DNA of 64,000 nt from Mycolicibacterium neoaurum ATCC 25795 (GCF_000691525.1 NZ_JMDW01000013.1:62001-126000), one strand, 5' to 3'; numbered from the stretch's first letter, positions 51,870-60,869 are shown. Notes: generated by a model from the sequence alone, not told the origin. Made by a program: numbers and translations.

Positions 51870-51875
51870 TAACCT
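51870..51875 (+). promoter_or_regulatory. -10 for the leaderless Rv2206-type gene
   Basis: TAACCT, 7 nt, then GTG 51883. Confidence 0.6.
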
Positions 51876-51882
51876 TGCGGGC

Positions 51883-52560
51883 GTGAAGCTGCTCGGCCGA
51901 AACAAGGACAATCCCGAACCGGAGGACGCGGAATCCGCCGGAGCGTCGGGCTCGGCGGCCGAGGTTGCCGAGGCCAAGAGCACGGGGACCGCACCCAAGG
52001 GCCGACCGACCCCCAAACGCAGCGAGGCGGCCCGTAAGCGCGGTCCGGTGGCGCCGGCGCCCATGACGACGGCCGAGGCCCGCAAGCGCCGCAAGGCCGT
52101 TGCCGGCCCGAAATTGTCCAAGGAGGAGCGCAAGGCCCAGAAGCTGACCCGGCGTGCCGATATGGCCGACCGCCGGGAACGCATGATGGCCGGCGAGGAC
52201 GCCTACCTGCTGCCGCGCGACAAGGGTCCGGTGCGCCGCTATGTGCGCGACCTGGTCGACGCCCGCCGCAATCTGCTCGGGTTGTTCATGCCGATCGCCC
52301 TCGGCCTGATCCTGGTGACCCTGTCGGTCCCGTCTCCCGCCGTGCAGCAGCCGTTGTCGTTCGCGATGCCGGTGCTGCTTGTCGTGATGGTCATCGACGG
52401 GGTGATCGTGGGTCGCTACGTCAACCGCAAGGTCGACGAGAAGTTCCCCGACAACACCGAGACCGGGTTCAAGCTGGGCTTCTACGCCGCCAGCCGGGCC
52501 TCGCAGCTGCGCCGGATGCGCGCGCCGCGCCCGCAGGTCAATCGCGGCGACGACGTCTGA
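51883..52560 (+). CDS. DUF3043 membrane protein (Rv2206 type)
   Basis: 225-aa protein: a Lys/Arg/Glu-rich cytoplasmic region (about 1-125, several basic clusters such as ARKRRKAV and KEERKAQK), then two transmembrane helices (about 132-150 and 158-178) with a short hairpin, and a basic C-terminal tail. Conserved DAYLLPRDKGPVRRYVRD precedes the first helix. Function unknown. The GTG at 51883 with TAACCT 7 nt upstream fits a leaderless start. Confidence 0.82.
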   Translation: MKLLGRNKDNPEPEDAESAGASGSAAEVAEAKSTGTAPKGRPTPKRSEAARKRGPVAPAPMTTAEARKRRKAVAGPKLSKEERKAQKLTRRADMADRRERMMAGEDAYLLPRDKGPVRRYVRDLVDARRNLLGLFMPIALGLILVTLSVPSPAVQQPLSFAMPVLLVVMVIDGVIVGRYVNRKVDEKFPDNTETGFKLGFYAASRASQLRRMRAPRPQVNRGDDV

Positions 52561-52569
52561 GCCGGGCCG

Positions 52570-53112
52570 GTGCCCACTCTCCCGGCCCGTTCCGGGGTGC
52601 GTGCGCTCGTCCTCGGCGGCATCCGTTCGGGTAAATCACGTCACGCCGAGGGTCTGCTCGCCGCGTCGCCGACCGTTCGTTATCTGGCCACCGGACCGGC
52701 GCCCGTCGGTGCGGACAGTTGGTCGGTACGGGTCGCCGCCCACCGCGACCGACGGCCGCCACATTGGCACACCGTCGAATCTGCCGATGTGGCAACGCAT
52801 CTGCGAGCCGATCCGATGACACCGACGCTGGTGGACGATATCGGCGGCTGGCTCACCGCGGTGATGGACCGCCGCGACGCATGGACCGGCGGGTCGATCG
52901 GTGCCGATATCGATGACCTGTGCGCGGCGGTCGACACCGTCACCGGGCCGTTGGTGCTGGTCAGCCCGGAGGTCGGGCTGACGGTCGTCTCGGCGACGCC
53001 CGCCGGCCGGTTGTTCACCGATGAGCTCGGCACGCTCAACCAGCGGCTTGCCGCGGTGTGTGACCGGGTGGTGCTCGTCGTCGCCGGCCAACCGCTGGCC
53101 GTGAAGGAGTAG
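52570..53112 (+). CDS. cobU: Adenosylcobinamide kinase/guanylyltransferase CobU
   Basis: Bifunctional enzyme of the lower-ligand assembly branch of cobalamin synthesis: phosphorylates adenosylcobinamide and attaches GMP. The P-loop GGIRSGKS (about 16-23) is followed by the guanylyl-accepting His in AAHRDRRPPHW. The VSPEVGLTVVSATPAGR segment is a CobU signature. 180 aa. It starts at GTG 52570, 9 nt after the DUF3043 gene, and is 2 nt from cobT. In M. tuberculosis cobU lies elsewhere (Rv0254c). Confidence 0.93.
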   Translation: MPTLPARSGVRALVLGGIRSGKSRHAEGLLAASPTVRYLATGPAPVGADSWSVRVAAHRDRRPPHWHTVESADVATHLRADPMTPTLVDDIGGWLTAVMDRRDAWTGGSIGADIDDLCAAVDTVTGPLVLVSPEVGLTVVSATPAGRLFTDELGTLNQRLAAVCDRVVLVVAGQPLAVKE

Positions 53113-53114
53113 TC

Positions 53115-54173
53115 ATGACCGCAGAGTTCCCCACTGTCCTCACCCCTGACGTCGACGCGGGACAGGCAGCCTTGCTCCGCCAGCTCACGCTGACCAAACC
53201 GCCCGGCTCACTGGGACGCCTTGAGGCGCTGTCGGTGTGGGTGTCGGCCTGTCAGGGTCTGTGCCCGCCGCGGCAGTTCGAGCGCGCCAGGGTCGTGGTG
53301 TTCGCCGGTGATCACGGCGTCGCGCAGGCCGGGGTGTCGGCATTCCCGCCGGAGGTGACCGCGCAGATGGTCGCCAACTTCGCCGCCGGCGGTGCCGCCA
53401 TCAATGTGCTCGCCGAAATCGCCGGGGCCGGGGTCCGGGTGGTCGATATCGCGGTCGACGCCGAGCAGACCGACGACGCCGTCGGTAGACACCGGGTCCG
53501 GCGCGCCAGCGGCAACATCGCCGTCGAGGATGCGCTGACCGCCGAGCAGACCGAGGCGGCGATCGCCGCGGGCCGCGCGATCGCCGACGAGGAGGTCGAC
53601 GGAGGTGCGGATCTGCTGATCGCCGGCGATATGGGAATCGGAAACACCACACCGGCAACCACCTTGATCGCCGCCCTGACCCGCTCGGAGCCGGTCGCGG
53701 TGATCGGGCGCGGCACCGGGATCGACGACGCGGGCTGGGCGCGCAAGGCCTCGGCCATCCGCGATGCGCTCTACCGTGCCCGCGCCGTGGTGGCCGATCC
53801 GGTCGGACTGTTGCGGGTGTGCGGCGGCGCCGACCTGGCGGCCATGGCCGGGTTCCTGGCCCAGGCCGCGATCCGCCGGACGCCGGTCCTGCTGGACGGT
53901 GTGGTCGTGACCGCGGCGGCGCTGGTGGCCGAAGAACTCGCGCCGGGAGCACGCGCCTGGTGGCAGGCCGGGCACCGGTCCACCGAGCCGGCCCATACGT
54001 TGGCGCTGCAGCGGCTCGAGCTCGAGCCGATCATCGACCTCGGCATGCGACTGGGTGAGGGCAGCGGCGCCGCGGTGGCTCTCCCGGTCCTGCGTGCCGC
54101 GGTGGCCACCCTGGCCTCGATGGCCACCTTCGATGAGGCCGCCGTCACCGGCGCACCCGACGCAACCCCATGA
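53115..54173 (+). CDS. cobT: Nicotinate-nucleotide--dimethylbenzimidazole phosphoribosyltransferase CobT
   Basis: Activates 5,6-dimethylbenzimidazole by transferring ribose phosphate from nicotinate mononucleotide, making alpha-ribazole phosphate for cobalamin. It has KPPGSLGRLE near the N-terminus, VFAGDHGV, the catalytic-region GDMGIGNTTPA and the LDGVVVTAAAL segment. 352 aa. ATG 53115; the stop overlaps the cobS start (ATGA). Confidence 0.95.
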   Translation: MTAEFPTVLTPDVDAGQAALLRQLTLTKPPGSLGRLEALSVWVSACQGLCPPRQFERARVVVFAGDHGVAQAGVSAFPPEVTAQMVANFAAGGAAINVLAEIAGAGVRVVDIAVDAEQTDDAVGRHRVRRASGNIAVEDALTAEQTEAAIAAGRAIADEEVDGGADLLIAGDMGIGNTTPATTLIAALTRSEPVAVIGRGTGIDDAGWARKASAIRDALYRARAVVADPVGLLRVCGGADLAAMAGFLAQAAIRRTPVLLDGVVVTAAALVAEELAPGARAWWQAGHRSTEPAHTLALQRLELEPIIDLGMRLGEGSGAAVALPVLRAAVATLASMATFDEAAVTGAPDATP

Positions 54174-54892
54174 TCGGTCCGCTGGCATCGGCTTTCGCCT
54201 TCGGCACGGTGCTGCCGGTCAGGACGGGACACCCGTTCGGCCGCGGCGCGCTGACCGCGCTGCCGGTGGTCGGCGTGTCCCTGGGCGGGGTGGCCGCGCT
54301 GGTCGGCGTCGGTGCGACGGCGTTGTGGGGTCCGGGCCCGCTGGCCGGTGTGCTGGCCGTCGTGGTGGTGCTGTTGTGCACCCGTGGGCTGCATATCGAC
54401 GGGCTTTCGGACACGGTGGACGGGCTGGGGTGCTATGGCGCGCCCGAGCGTGCGCTGGCGGTGATGCGCGACGGGACCGCGGGCCCGTTCGGCGTGGCCG
54501 CCATCGTCGTGGTGATCGTCGTCCAGGGACTCACATTCGGCGCCCTGTGCCCGGCGGCGATCATCGTCGCGGTCGCGGCGGGCCGGGTCGCGGTGGTGCT
54601 GACCTGCCGCCGTTCGGTCCCAGCCGCGTCGGGCAGCACCCTCGGCAGTCTGGTCGCAGGCTCCCAACCGCGCTGGGTCGTGGCGGCATGGGCAACCGCA
54701 CTCGCCGTCGCCGCCGCGTTCGTGACCGCGCGGCCATGGCAGGGCCCGCTGGTGGTGCTGGTGGCGCTGGCGCTCTGCGCGCTGCTGGTGGGACATTGTG
54801 TGCGCCGCTTCGGCGGTGTGACCGGCGATGTGCTCGGGGCATCGGTGGAGGTCACGACGACGCTGACGGCACTCGGTCTGGCGGTCGGCTAG
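54170..54892 (+). CDS. cobS: Adenosylcobinamide-GDP ribazoletransferase CobS
   Basis: Membrane enzyme joining adenosylcobinamide-GDP and alpha-ribazole in the last step of cobalamin synthesis. 240 aa with six or seven hydrophobic segments. The GLHIDGLSDTVDGLGCYG motif with its acidic residues is diagnostic. Starts at ATG 54170 overlapping the cobT stop. Its TAG stop is reused as the first bases of the TAGCGT element preceding selO. Confidence 0.94.
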   Translation: MIGPLASAFAFGTVLPVRTGHPFGRGALTALPVVGVSLGGVAALVGVGATALWGPGPLAGVLAVVVVLLCTRGLHIDGLSDTVDGLGCYGAPERALAVMRDGTAGPFGVAAIVVVIVVQGLTFGALCPAAIIVAVAAGRVAVVLTCRRSVPAASGSTLGSLVAGSQPRWVVAAWATALAVAAAFVTARPWQGPLVVLVALALCALLVGHCVRRFGGVTGDVLGASVEVTTTLTALGLAVG

Positions 54893-54895
54893 CGT
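54890..54895 (+). promoter_or_regulatory. -10 for leaderless selO, built on the cobS stop
   Basis: TAGCGT, 7 nt, ATG 54903. The TAG is the cobS stop codon. Confidence 0.55.
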
Positions 54896-54902
54896 CGGAG
54901 AG

Positions 54903-56312
54903 ATGACCGCGTCGACCGTAACGCTGGACAACCGCTTTGCCAGGGAACTACCCGAACTGGCCATCAGCTGGCAGGCCGCGACCCCACCGCAGCCCACCCT
55001 GGCCGTCCTCAACGAGCCATTGGCCGACGAGCTCGGTCTCGATCCGCAGTGGTTACGTTCCCCCGAGGGCATCGGACTGCTCACCGGCACGCGCCTGCCG
55101 TCCACCGCATCCCCTGTCGCCCAGGTCTACGCCGGACACCAGTTCGGCGGGTTGCAACCGCGCCTCGGCGACGGCCGCGCATTGCTGCTCGGCGAGTTCC
55201 CCGACGGTCGCGATCTCCATCTGAAGGGTTCCGGGCCGACTCCGCTGTCCCGCGGCGGGGACGGGCTGGCCGCGCTCGGGCCGATGTTGCGCGAGTACAT
55301 CGTCAGCGAGGGTATGCACGCACTCGGGGTCCCCACCACGCGTTCGCTGTCGGTGGTGAGCACCGGTGCGCCGGTCCACCGGGAGACCGTGCTACCCGGT
55401 GCGGTGTTGGCTCGCGTTGCCGCCAGCCATCTGCGGGTGGGCAGTTTCGTCTACGCCGCGAGCACCGGGGACGCCGGGTTGTTGCGCCGATTGGCCGACC
55501 ACGCCATCGCCAGGCACCATCCCGAATGCGCCGATGCGCCCGACAAGTACCTCGCCCTGTTCGACGCCGTGATCACCGTGCAGGCCGAGCTGGTCGCGCG
55601 GTGGATGCTGGTGGGCTTCATCCACGGGGTGATGAACACCGATAACGTCCTGGTCTCCGGTGAGACCATCGATTACGGACCGTGCGCCTTCCTGGATACG
55701 TTCGACCCGGCGACGGTGTACAGCTCGATCGACAGCTGGGGCCGCTATGCCTACGGCAATCAGCCGGCGATCACCGGTTGGAATCTGGCCCGGTTCGCCG
55801 AGACGTTGCTGCCACTCTTGGCGGAATCGGCAGGTAACACCGACGCCGCGATCGAGCTCGCCACCGCCACACTCGGCGAGTTCGCCCCGCGCTACCAGGC
55901 TGCATGGCGAGCCGGAATGCGCGCCAAACTCGGCCTTGGCCAAGATGATTCGGATGCCACGTTGGTCGACGAACTGCCGGGCCTGTTGACCGAGCACGCC
56001 ATCGACTACACATCCTTCTTCCGCGGCCTGGCCCGTGGCGATGTACCTCTCGGGTTCATGGACTGGGTGACGCGTTGGCGGGCGCACGCTCCCGACACCG
56101 ACGGCATGAACCGCGTCAATCCCGTCTACATCCCGCGCAATCATCTGGTCGAGGAGGCGCTGGCGGCGGCCACCGCCGGCGACCTGGCCCCGGCGCACCG
56201 ACTGTTGGATGCGCTCGGTGACCCCTTCACCGAGCGGCCCGGCCTGGAGCGCTACGCGGCGCCGGCCGATCAAGAATTCGCCGCCGGGTACCGCACCTTC
56301 TGCGGCACCTGA
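54903..56312 (+). CDS. selO: Protein adenylyltransferase SelO (YdiU family)
   Basis: Pseudokinase-fold enzyme that transfers AMP from ATP to protein Ser/Thr/Tyr residues, linked to redox homeostasis. N-terminal FARELPELAISW, YAGHQFGGLQPRLGDGRA, LKGSGPTPLSRGGDG, FIHGVMNTDN and the metal-binding IDYGPCAFLD are family signatures. The C-terminus FCGT keeps the penultimate-region Cys where eukaryotic members carry selenocysteine. 469 aa, normal. The start is ATG 54903. It follows cobS and is absent from this position in M. tuberculosis. Confidence 0.94.
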   Translation: MTASTVTLDNRFARELPELAISWQAATPPQPTLAVLNEPLADELGLDPQWLRSPEGIGLLTGTRLPSTASPVAQVYAGHQFGGLQPRLGDGRALLLGEFPDGRDLHLKGSGPTPLSRGGDGLAALGPMLREYIVSEGMHALGVPTTRSLSVVSTGAPVHRETVLPGAVLARVAASHLRVGSFVYAASTGDAGLLRRLADHAIARHHPECADAPDKYLALFDAVITVQAELVARWMLVGFIHGVMNTDNVLVSGETIDYGPCAFLDTFDPATVYSSIDSWGRYAYGNQPAITGWNLARFAETLLPLLAESAGNTDAAIELATATLGEFAPRYQAAWRAGMRAKLGLGQDDSDATLVDELPGLLTEHAIDYTSFFRGLARGDVPLGFMDWVTRWRAHAPDTDGMNRVNPVYIPRNHLVEEALAAATAGDLAPAHRLLDALGDPFTERPGLERYAAPADQEFAAGYRTFCGT

Positions 56313-56676
56313 CCGCGGCCGAAAACATTAGCTGACCGGTCGCCCCGGTCTTTGATACGGCGCCCACCGGATACCTGCGCCGCGACGCTACTGCCGCTGC
56401 GCGGACACTTTCAGCAACCAACAGCGGCTTTGCCATGATCGCGTTTTCGCTGCGATTTGCCGCCACAGATGGTTGCGCAGCCAGGAGTTTCGCCATGCCG
56501 CATGCTCATTCATCAGCGCGATACCCACTGGAAAGCCCTTGCAAACGCATACTCAATTTACGGATCTGATAATTTCTGCGAAGTTGCTGTGCGCCTTCGA
56601 TGCAGCACCTAACGTGCCGTTGCACCGGGACAGGGATCCAGCAGGGATCGCGCCGGTCGGGAAAGGAACAAACCTC
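56313..56676. other. Intergenic region upstream of the C39-like protein gene
   Basis: This 364-bp gap has no credible gene. Positions 56430-56600 are visibly A+T-richer than the rest of the window and include TTGCAA (56538-56543) and the TANNNT-like CATACT (56548-56553) and GATAAT (56567-56572), so the promoter probably lies here. An open frame runs in from 56473 in frame with the gene, but lacks a start signal and homology. The ribosome site GGAAAGGAA is at 56660-56668. Confidence 0.55.
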
Positions 56677-58494
56677 GTGGATCCAAGCCGACGACGGCGC
56701 CGCCGCATACCCACCGAACCGCCCACCCGTCGATACGATCCCCCGGCCGCGCCGATCACCCGCCGGTTCACCGCCTGGGTGGCCGCCGGCGCACTTGCGG
56801 TGGGATTGGGTGCGGCCATGTTCACCGGCGCCGCCGCCGCTGCCGCCGATACGGATTCCTCCGGTTCGGAGTCCGGTTCCAGCAGCGCAGCGAGCACCGA
56901 CGCACGCACGGGTTCGGCGACCAGCACGGACACCGCCGACAGCAGCACCAGCCTGAGCGACCCCACACCCGCGGAAGCCCGGGACAGCCGGACCGATGAC
57001 ACCCGATCCGATGACAACCCCTCGGGCACCGGCCGTACCGACACCCGCACCGACGACAGCGGTTCCGATGCCGCGACCGCGGCGCTGCACCGGGCCGAAC
57101 TTCGCGCCGCGCTGACCGAAGAGCGCGACACCGCGACGACGGCGGCCATCGCCGATACCATCGCCGATGCCGCCGACGACACGACCACACCGACCGAATC
57201 GTCTGCGCCACCGGCCGCAACCGGCGAACCGGCCGTGGGTGAGGTCATCATCGACGAAACCGAGATCACCACCCCCGAAGGCCAGAACGGCACCCCGGGC
57301 ACCGAGGAGTCCGCGGCGACCCCGCGGGCCGGACCATCATCGGGCTCATCGAACACGGCCACCCAGAATGCCCAACCCGCGCCGGCGGCCGAACCGGCCA
57401 TCGAGTCGAACTCGCTGTGGGACAACATCGTCCGACACCTGCGGTTCATCTTCAACAATGCCGCCCCGACGCTGGAGAACGGCAAAGCCGAGCAGGTGCC
57501 GGGAACCGGCGTGGTCGGCACCGTGGTCGGGCAGAGCAACAACGGCTTCGACCTGACCTACCGCGTCGCCGAGCAGGCCACCTACGGGACCGTCACCGTC
57601 GACCCTGTCACCGGGAAGTACACCTACACCGCCAAGCCCATCCTGCAGGCGCCTGGAACCGTCGACTACTTCGTCATCGAAGCCGACAACGGCACCGCGG
57701 CCCGGTTACCCGGCCTCGCGGGGCTGGCCCAGCATGTTCTGCATTCGCTGGCCGTCGCGTTCGGTCTGGCCCGGCCGAGCACCACCCGGATGGAGATCCT
57801 GATCGAGTTCGGCGGCACCGGACAGTACGGTGACCCGCTGGTCGGCCGGGAGTTCTACGTGCACCAGAACGACGACGATTGCGCCGTGATGGCGGTCGCC
57901 TCGGTATGGGGGCGACTCACCGGCACACGGCCCACAGCCACCACCGAGCAGGAGTTCCTGAACCTGGCCAAGGAAACCCCCAGCATCTCGCACCCCGGCA
58001 TGATGTGGATCGACGAGGGCACCAACGGCCTGACCACCGAGGACACCGCCCAGCTGCTGCGCGTGCTGGGAATGCAGGTCGAGACCTATCGGATGAACGA
58101 GTTCAACGACGGGGACGCCACCTACCGCACCGGTCAGGATGCGCTCGGCCAGCTCAAGGAGGCGCTGGTGGAGGGTAAGGGCACCATCACCATGATCAGC
58201 GCGGGCAGCATGTGGAGCTCGCTGGGCTATGGCGACGGCTCGACCATGGTGACCTCTAATCACGCAATCTCGGTCATCGGCATCAACCTCAAGGCGCCCA
58301 ACCCGAACAGCCCCGGAGATACCTTCGCCGTCGTGTACGTCAACGATAGCGGGCTGAACGAGCCCGTCGGTCAGGGCATGGCGGTTCCGCTGGCCACGTT
58401 CATGACCGCGTGGGCGGCGAGCGGCTATGAGCTGATCACGGCCACCAACCCGAATCCAGTTGCCCAGCAGCTGGTATGGGAGTTGGCCGCCTAG
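56677..58494 (+). CDS. Secreted C39-like cysteine-peptidase protein
   Basis: 605-aa secreted or surface protein. A poly-Arg head (RRRRRR) and hydrophobic segment (31-51) ending in an Ala-rich cleavage region are followed by about 200 residues of Ser/Thr/Asp/Ala low complexity. A VCBS/cadherin-like beta module (about 268-335, with GTVTVDPVTGKYTYTA) and a C39-like papain-fold domain come next. That domain has QNDDDC (Cys402), SNHAIS (His529) and YVNDSG (Asn556/Asp557) as a plausible Cys-His-Asp/Asn triad. GTG 56677 has GGAAAGGAA 8 nt upstream. No transporter gene is nearby, so it is not a classical bacteriocin-exporter C39. Substrate unknown. Confidence 0.78.
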   Translation: MDPSRRRRRRIPTEPPTRRYDPPAAPITRRFTAWVAAGALAVGLGAAMFTGAAAAAADTDSSGSESGSSSAASTDARTGSATSTDTADSSTSLSDPTPAEARDSRTDDTRSDDNPSGTGRTDTRTDDSGSDAATAALHRAELRAALTEERDTATTAAIADTIADAADDTTTPTESSAPPAATGEPAVGEVIIDETEITTPEGQNGTPGTEESAATPRAGPSSGSSNTATQNAQPAPAAEPAIESNSLWDNIVRHLRFIFNNAAPTLENGKAEQVPGTGVVGTVVGQSNNGFDLTYRVAEQATYGTVTVDPVTGKYTYTAKPILQAPGTVDYFVIEADNGTAARLPGLAGLAQHVLHSLAVAFGLARPSTTRMEILIEFGGTGQYGDPLVGREFYVHQNDDDCAVMAVASVWGRLTGTRPTATTEQEFLNLAKETPSISHPGMMWIDEGTNGLTTEDTAQLLRVLGMQVETYRMNEFNDGDATYRTGQDALGQLKEALVEGKGTITMISAGSMWSSLGYGDGSTMVTSNHAISVIGINLKAPNPNSPGDTFAVVYVNDSGLNEPVGQGMAVPLATFMTAWAASGYELITATNPNPVAQQLVWELAA

Positions 58495-58517
58495 CGAACG
58501 ACCGGCCCGAACAACGA

Positions 58518-58553
58518 GGGCGGGTGTGCCGGCCACCGCCGGCGCACCCGCCC
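58518..58553. terminator. Bidirectional terminator hairpin between the C39-like gene and ilvE
   Basis: A 16-bp stem with one G-T pair, GGGCGGGTGTGCCGGC (58518-58533) against GCCGGCGCACCCGCCC (58538-58553), 4-nt loop, midway between two convergent genes. There is no long T-run. Confidence 0.75.
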
Positions 58554-58570
58554 TTGTCGCATCTGGTGGA

Positions 58571-59677
58571 TCAGTTGAGCCGCGACATCCAGCCGTGCGT
58601 ATCGGCGAATGTGCCGCGCTGGATACCGGTCAGCGTGTCACGCAGCGCCATGGTGATTTCACCGGGCTGGCCGTCGGCGATGGTGAACTCACCGTCGCGA
58701 TGCTTGACATGCGACACCGGGGTGATGACGGCGGCGGTGCCGCAGGCGAACACCTCGGTGATCTCCCCCGCGGTCGCCTTCTTCTGCCATTCGTCGACAT
58801 CGATCTTGCGTTCCTCGATGGCGAACCCGGCGTCGGTTGCCAACTGCAACAACGAATCCCGGGTGATCCCCGGCAGCAGCGAACCGGACAGTTCCGGGGT
58901 GACCAGGCGTGCCGACCCGCCGCTGCCGAACACGAAGAACAGGTTCATCCCGCCCATCTCTTCGACATAGCGGCGTTCCAGCGCATCCAGCCACACCACC
59001 TGATCGCAACCGTGCTCGGCGGCCTGTGCCTGGGCCAACAACGATGCGGCGTAGTTGCCGCCGAACTTGGCCGCGCCGGTGCCGCCGGGCGAGGCGCGCA
59101 CGTACTCGTTGGACAGCCACACGCTGACCGGCTTGATCCCACCCTTGAAGTAGGCGCCGGCCGGCGATCCGATCACCAGGTAGCGGTACTCGTCGGAGGG
59201 ACGCACCCCGAGTCCGGGTTCGGTCGCGATGACAAACGGGCGCAGGTACAACGAGGCCTCACCACCGGCGGCGGGCACCCATTTCTCGTCGACGGCGATC
59301 AGCTGTCGCAGCGATTCCAGGAACACCTCGGTGGGCAGTTCCGGGATGGCCAGCCGGTTGGCCGAGGCCTGCAACCGTGCGGCGTTGGCCTCGGGACGGA
59401 ACGACACGATCGAACCGTCGGCCCAGCGATAGGCCTTTAGCCCCTCGAAGATCTCCTGCGCGTAATGCAGCACGATGGCCGACGGATCCAGCTCGATCGG
59501 CCCATAGGGCAACACCTGCGCGTCATGCCAGCCGTCGGCCCGGGTGTAGCTCAGCGAGACCATGTGGTCGGTGTGGAAACGGCCGAAACCGGGATCGGCC
59601 AGGATGGCGTCCCTTACCTCGTCGCTTGCCGGTGAGCTGTTGCGGGCAAGCGAGAATTCGAGGGGGCCGTCAGTCAT
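58571..59677 (-). CDS. ilvE: Branched-chain amino acid aminotransferase IlvE
   Basis: PLP fold-type IV transaminase for the last step of Ile, Leu and Val synthesis. Recognisable segments: HYAQEIFEGLKAYRW, SLYLRPFVIATE, the catalytic-lysine region GTGAAKFGGNYAASL, and ACGTAAVITPV. 368 aa, normal. ATG 59677 has no ribosome site; minus-strand TACAAT lies exactly 6 nt upstream, so the message is leaderless. Confidence 0.96.
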   Translation of the reverse strand: MTDGPLEFSLARNSSPASDEVRDAILADPGFGRFHTDHMVSLSYTRADGWHDAQVLPYGPIELDPSAIVLHYAQEIFEGLKAYRWADGSIVSFRPEANAARLQASANRLAIPELPTEVFLESLRQLIAVDEKWVPAAGGEASLYLRPFVIATEPGLGVRPSDEYRYLVIGSPAGAYFKGGIKPVSVWLSNEYVRASPGGTGAAKFGGNYAASLLAQAQAAEHGCDQVVWLDALERRYVEEMGGMNLFFVFGSGGSARLVTPELSGSLLPGITRDSLLQLATDAGFAIEERKIDVDEWQKKATAGEITEVFACGTAAVITPVSHVKHRDGEFTIADGQPGEITMALRDTLTGIQRGTFADTHGWMSRLN

Positions 59678-59683
59678 GAACCG

Positions 59684-59689
59684 ATTGTA
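59684..59689 (-). promoter_or_regulatory. -10 for leaderless ilvE
   Basis: Minus-strand TACAAT, 6 nt, ATG. The best match to a consensus -10 in the window. Confidence 0.7.
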
Positions 59690-59728
59690 TAACCCGTTGG
59701 CTAGCGGTTTTGCGTGTGCCAGCGGGTG

Positions 59729-60826
59729 CTATCGGGTGCGCGCGGAAACGAACGGCGGCTTGACGACCTCACACTCCAGCGCCCGGCCGCGCACGTCGAC
59801 GGTGACGGTCTGGCCGTCCTCGATACCGGCCGCGGTGTCGATGAGCGCCAGCGCGATGCCGACCTTCAGCGACGGCGAGAACGTCCCCGATGTCGTCGTG
59901 CCCACCACCGTCTCACCGTCGAGGACGGACAGATCCGCGCGCAGCACGCCGCGTCCCAACGCCTTCAGCCCGCGCAGGGTGCGGGTGGGGCCGGCCTGCT
60001 TCTCGGCCAGCAGCGCATCGCGGCCCCAGAACGCGTCCTTCTTCCACCCGACAGCCCAACCGGTGCGAGCCTGCAACGGCGATATGTCCAGCGACAGTTC
60101 GTGCCCGTGCAGGGGGTAGCCCATCTCGGTGCGCAGGGTGTCGCGGGCACCCAGTCCGGCCGGTTGCCCGCCGGCGGCCTGCACGGCCGTGGCGAGAGCG
60201 TCGAAGACGATGTGAGCGCGCTCCCATTCTGGCAGCAGCTCGAAACCCTGTTCACCGGTGTAGCCGGTGCGGCAGACGCGCACCGGCACACCGTCATACT
60301 CGGCGTCGGCGTAACCCATGTAGTCCATCGAGGTGGGCAGGCCCAAGCCGCCGACGATCTCGGCCGATTTCGGTCCCTGCACCGCCAGTACCGCATAGGA
60401 GCGGTGCTCGTCGGTGATGGTCAGTCCGTCGGGGGCGTGCCGCTGCAACTCGGCGACCACCGCCGCGGTGTTGGCCGCGTTGGGCACCAGGAAGATCTCG
60501 TCGTCGGCGACGTAGTAGGCGATCAGATCGTCGATCACTCCCCCGGATGAGTTGCAGCACAACGTGTACTGCGCCTTCCCCGGGCCGATCCGCGCCAGGT
60601 CGTTGGTGAATGCGCTGTTGACGTACGCCGCTGCCCCCGGCCCCTTCACCAGGGCCTTGCCGAGGTGGCTGACATCGAACAGACCGACGGTCTCCCTTGT
60701 GGCGGTGTGTTCGGCGACGGTGCCCGCATAGGCCACCGGCATCAGCCAGCCGCCGAACTCGGCGAAGCTGGCGCCCAGGGCGCGGTGTTGTTCTTCCAGC
60801 GGGCCGTGCAGCAGGTCATCACTCAC
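59729..60826 (-). CDS. gcvT: Glycine cleavage T protein (aminomethyltransferase) GcvT
   Basis: Tetrahydrofolate-dependent T subunit of the glycine cleavage system, releasing ammonia from the aminomethyl-lipoyl H protein. N-terminal HRALGASFAEFGGWLMPV, FDVSHLGK, GGVIDDLIAYY, the folate-binding CRTGYTGEQGFEL and LRTEMGYPLHGHEL segments are present. 365 aa. GTG 60826 with minus-strand TAGGGT 6 nt upstream. The other gcv genes are not adjacent. Confidence 0.95.
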   Translation of the reverse strand: MSDDLLHGPLEEQHRALGASFAEFGGWLMPVAYAGTVAEHTATRETVGLFDVSHLGKALVKGPGAAAYVNSAFTNDLARIGPGKAQYTLCCNSSGGVIDDLIAYYVADDEIFLVPNAANTAAVVAELQRHAPDGLTITDEHRSYAVLAVQGPKSAEIVGGLGLPTSMDYMGYADAEYDGVPVRVCRTGYTGEQGFELLPEWERAHIVFDALATAVQAAGGQPAGLGARDTLRTEMGYPLHGHELSLDISPLQARTGWAVGWKKDAFWGRDALLAEKQAGPTRTLRGLKALGRGVLRADLSVLDGETVVGTTTSGTFSPSLKVGIALALIDTAAGIEDGQTVTVDVRGRALECEVVKPPFVSARTR

Positions 60827-60832
60827 GAACTC

Positions 60833-60838
60833 ACCCTA
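60833..60838 (-). promoter_or_regulatory. -10 for leaderless gcvT
   Basis: Minus-strand TAGGGT, 6 nt, GTG 60826. Confidence 0.6.
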
Positions 60839-60857
60839 ATGCGGCGCCCCCGGCTGG

Positions 60858-60863
60858 CACACT
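60858..60863 (+). promoter_or_regulatory. Putative -10 for the leaderless adenylate cyclase gene
   Basis: CACACT, 6 nt, then GTG 60870. Only 19 nt separate it from the divergent gcvT -10. Confidence 0.45.
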
Positions 60864-60869
60864 TGCCCG

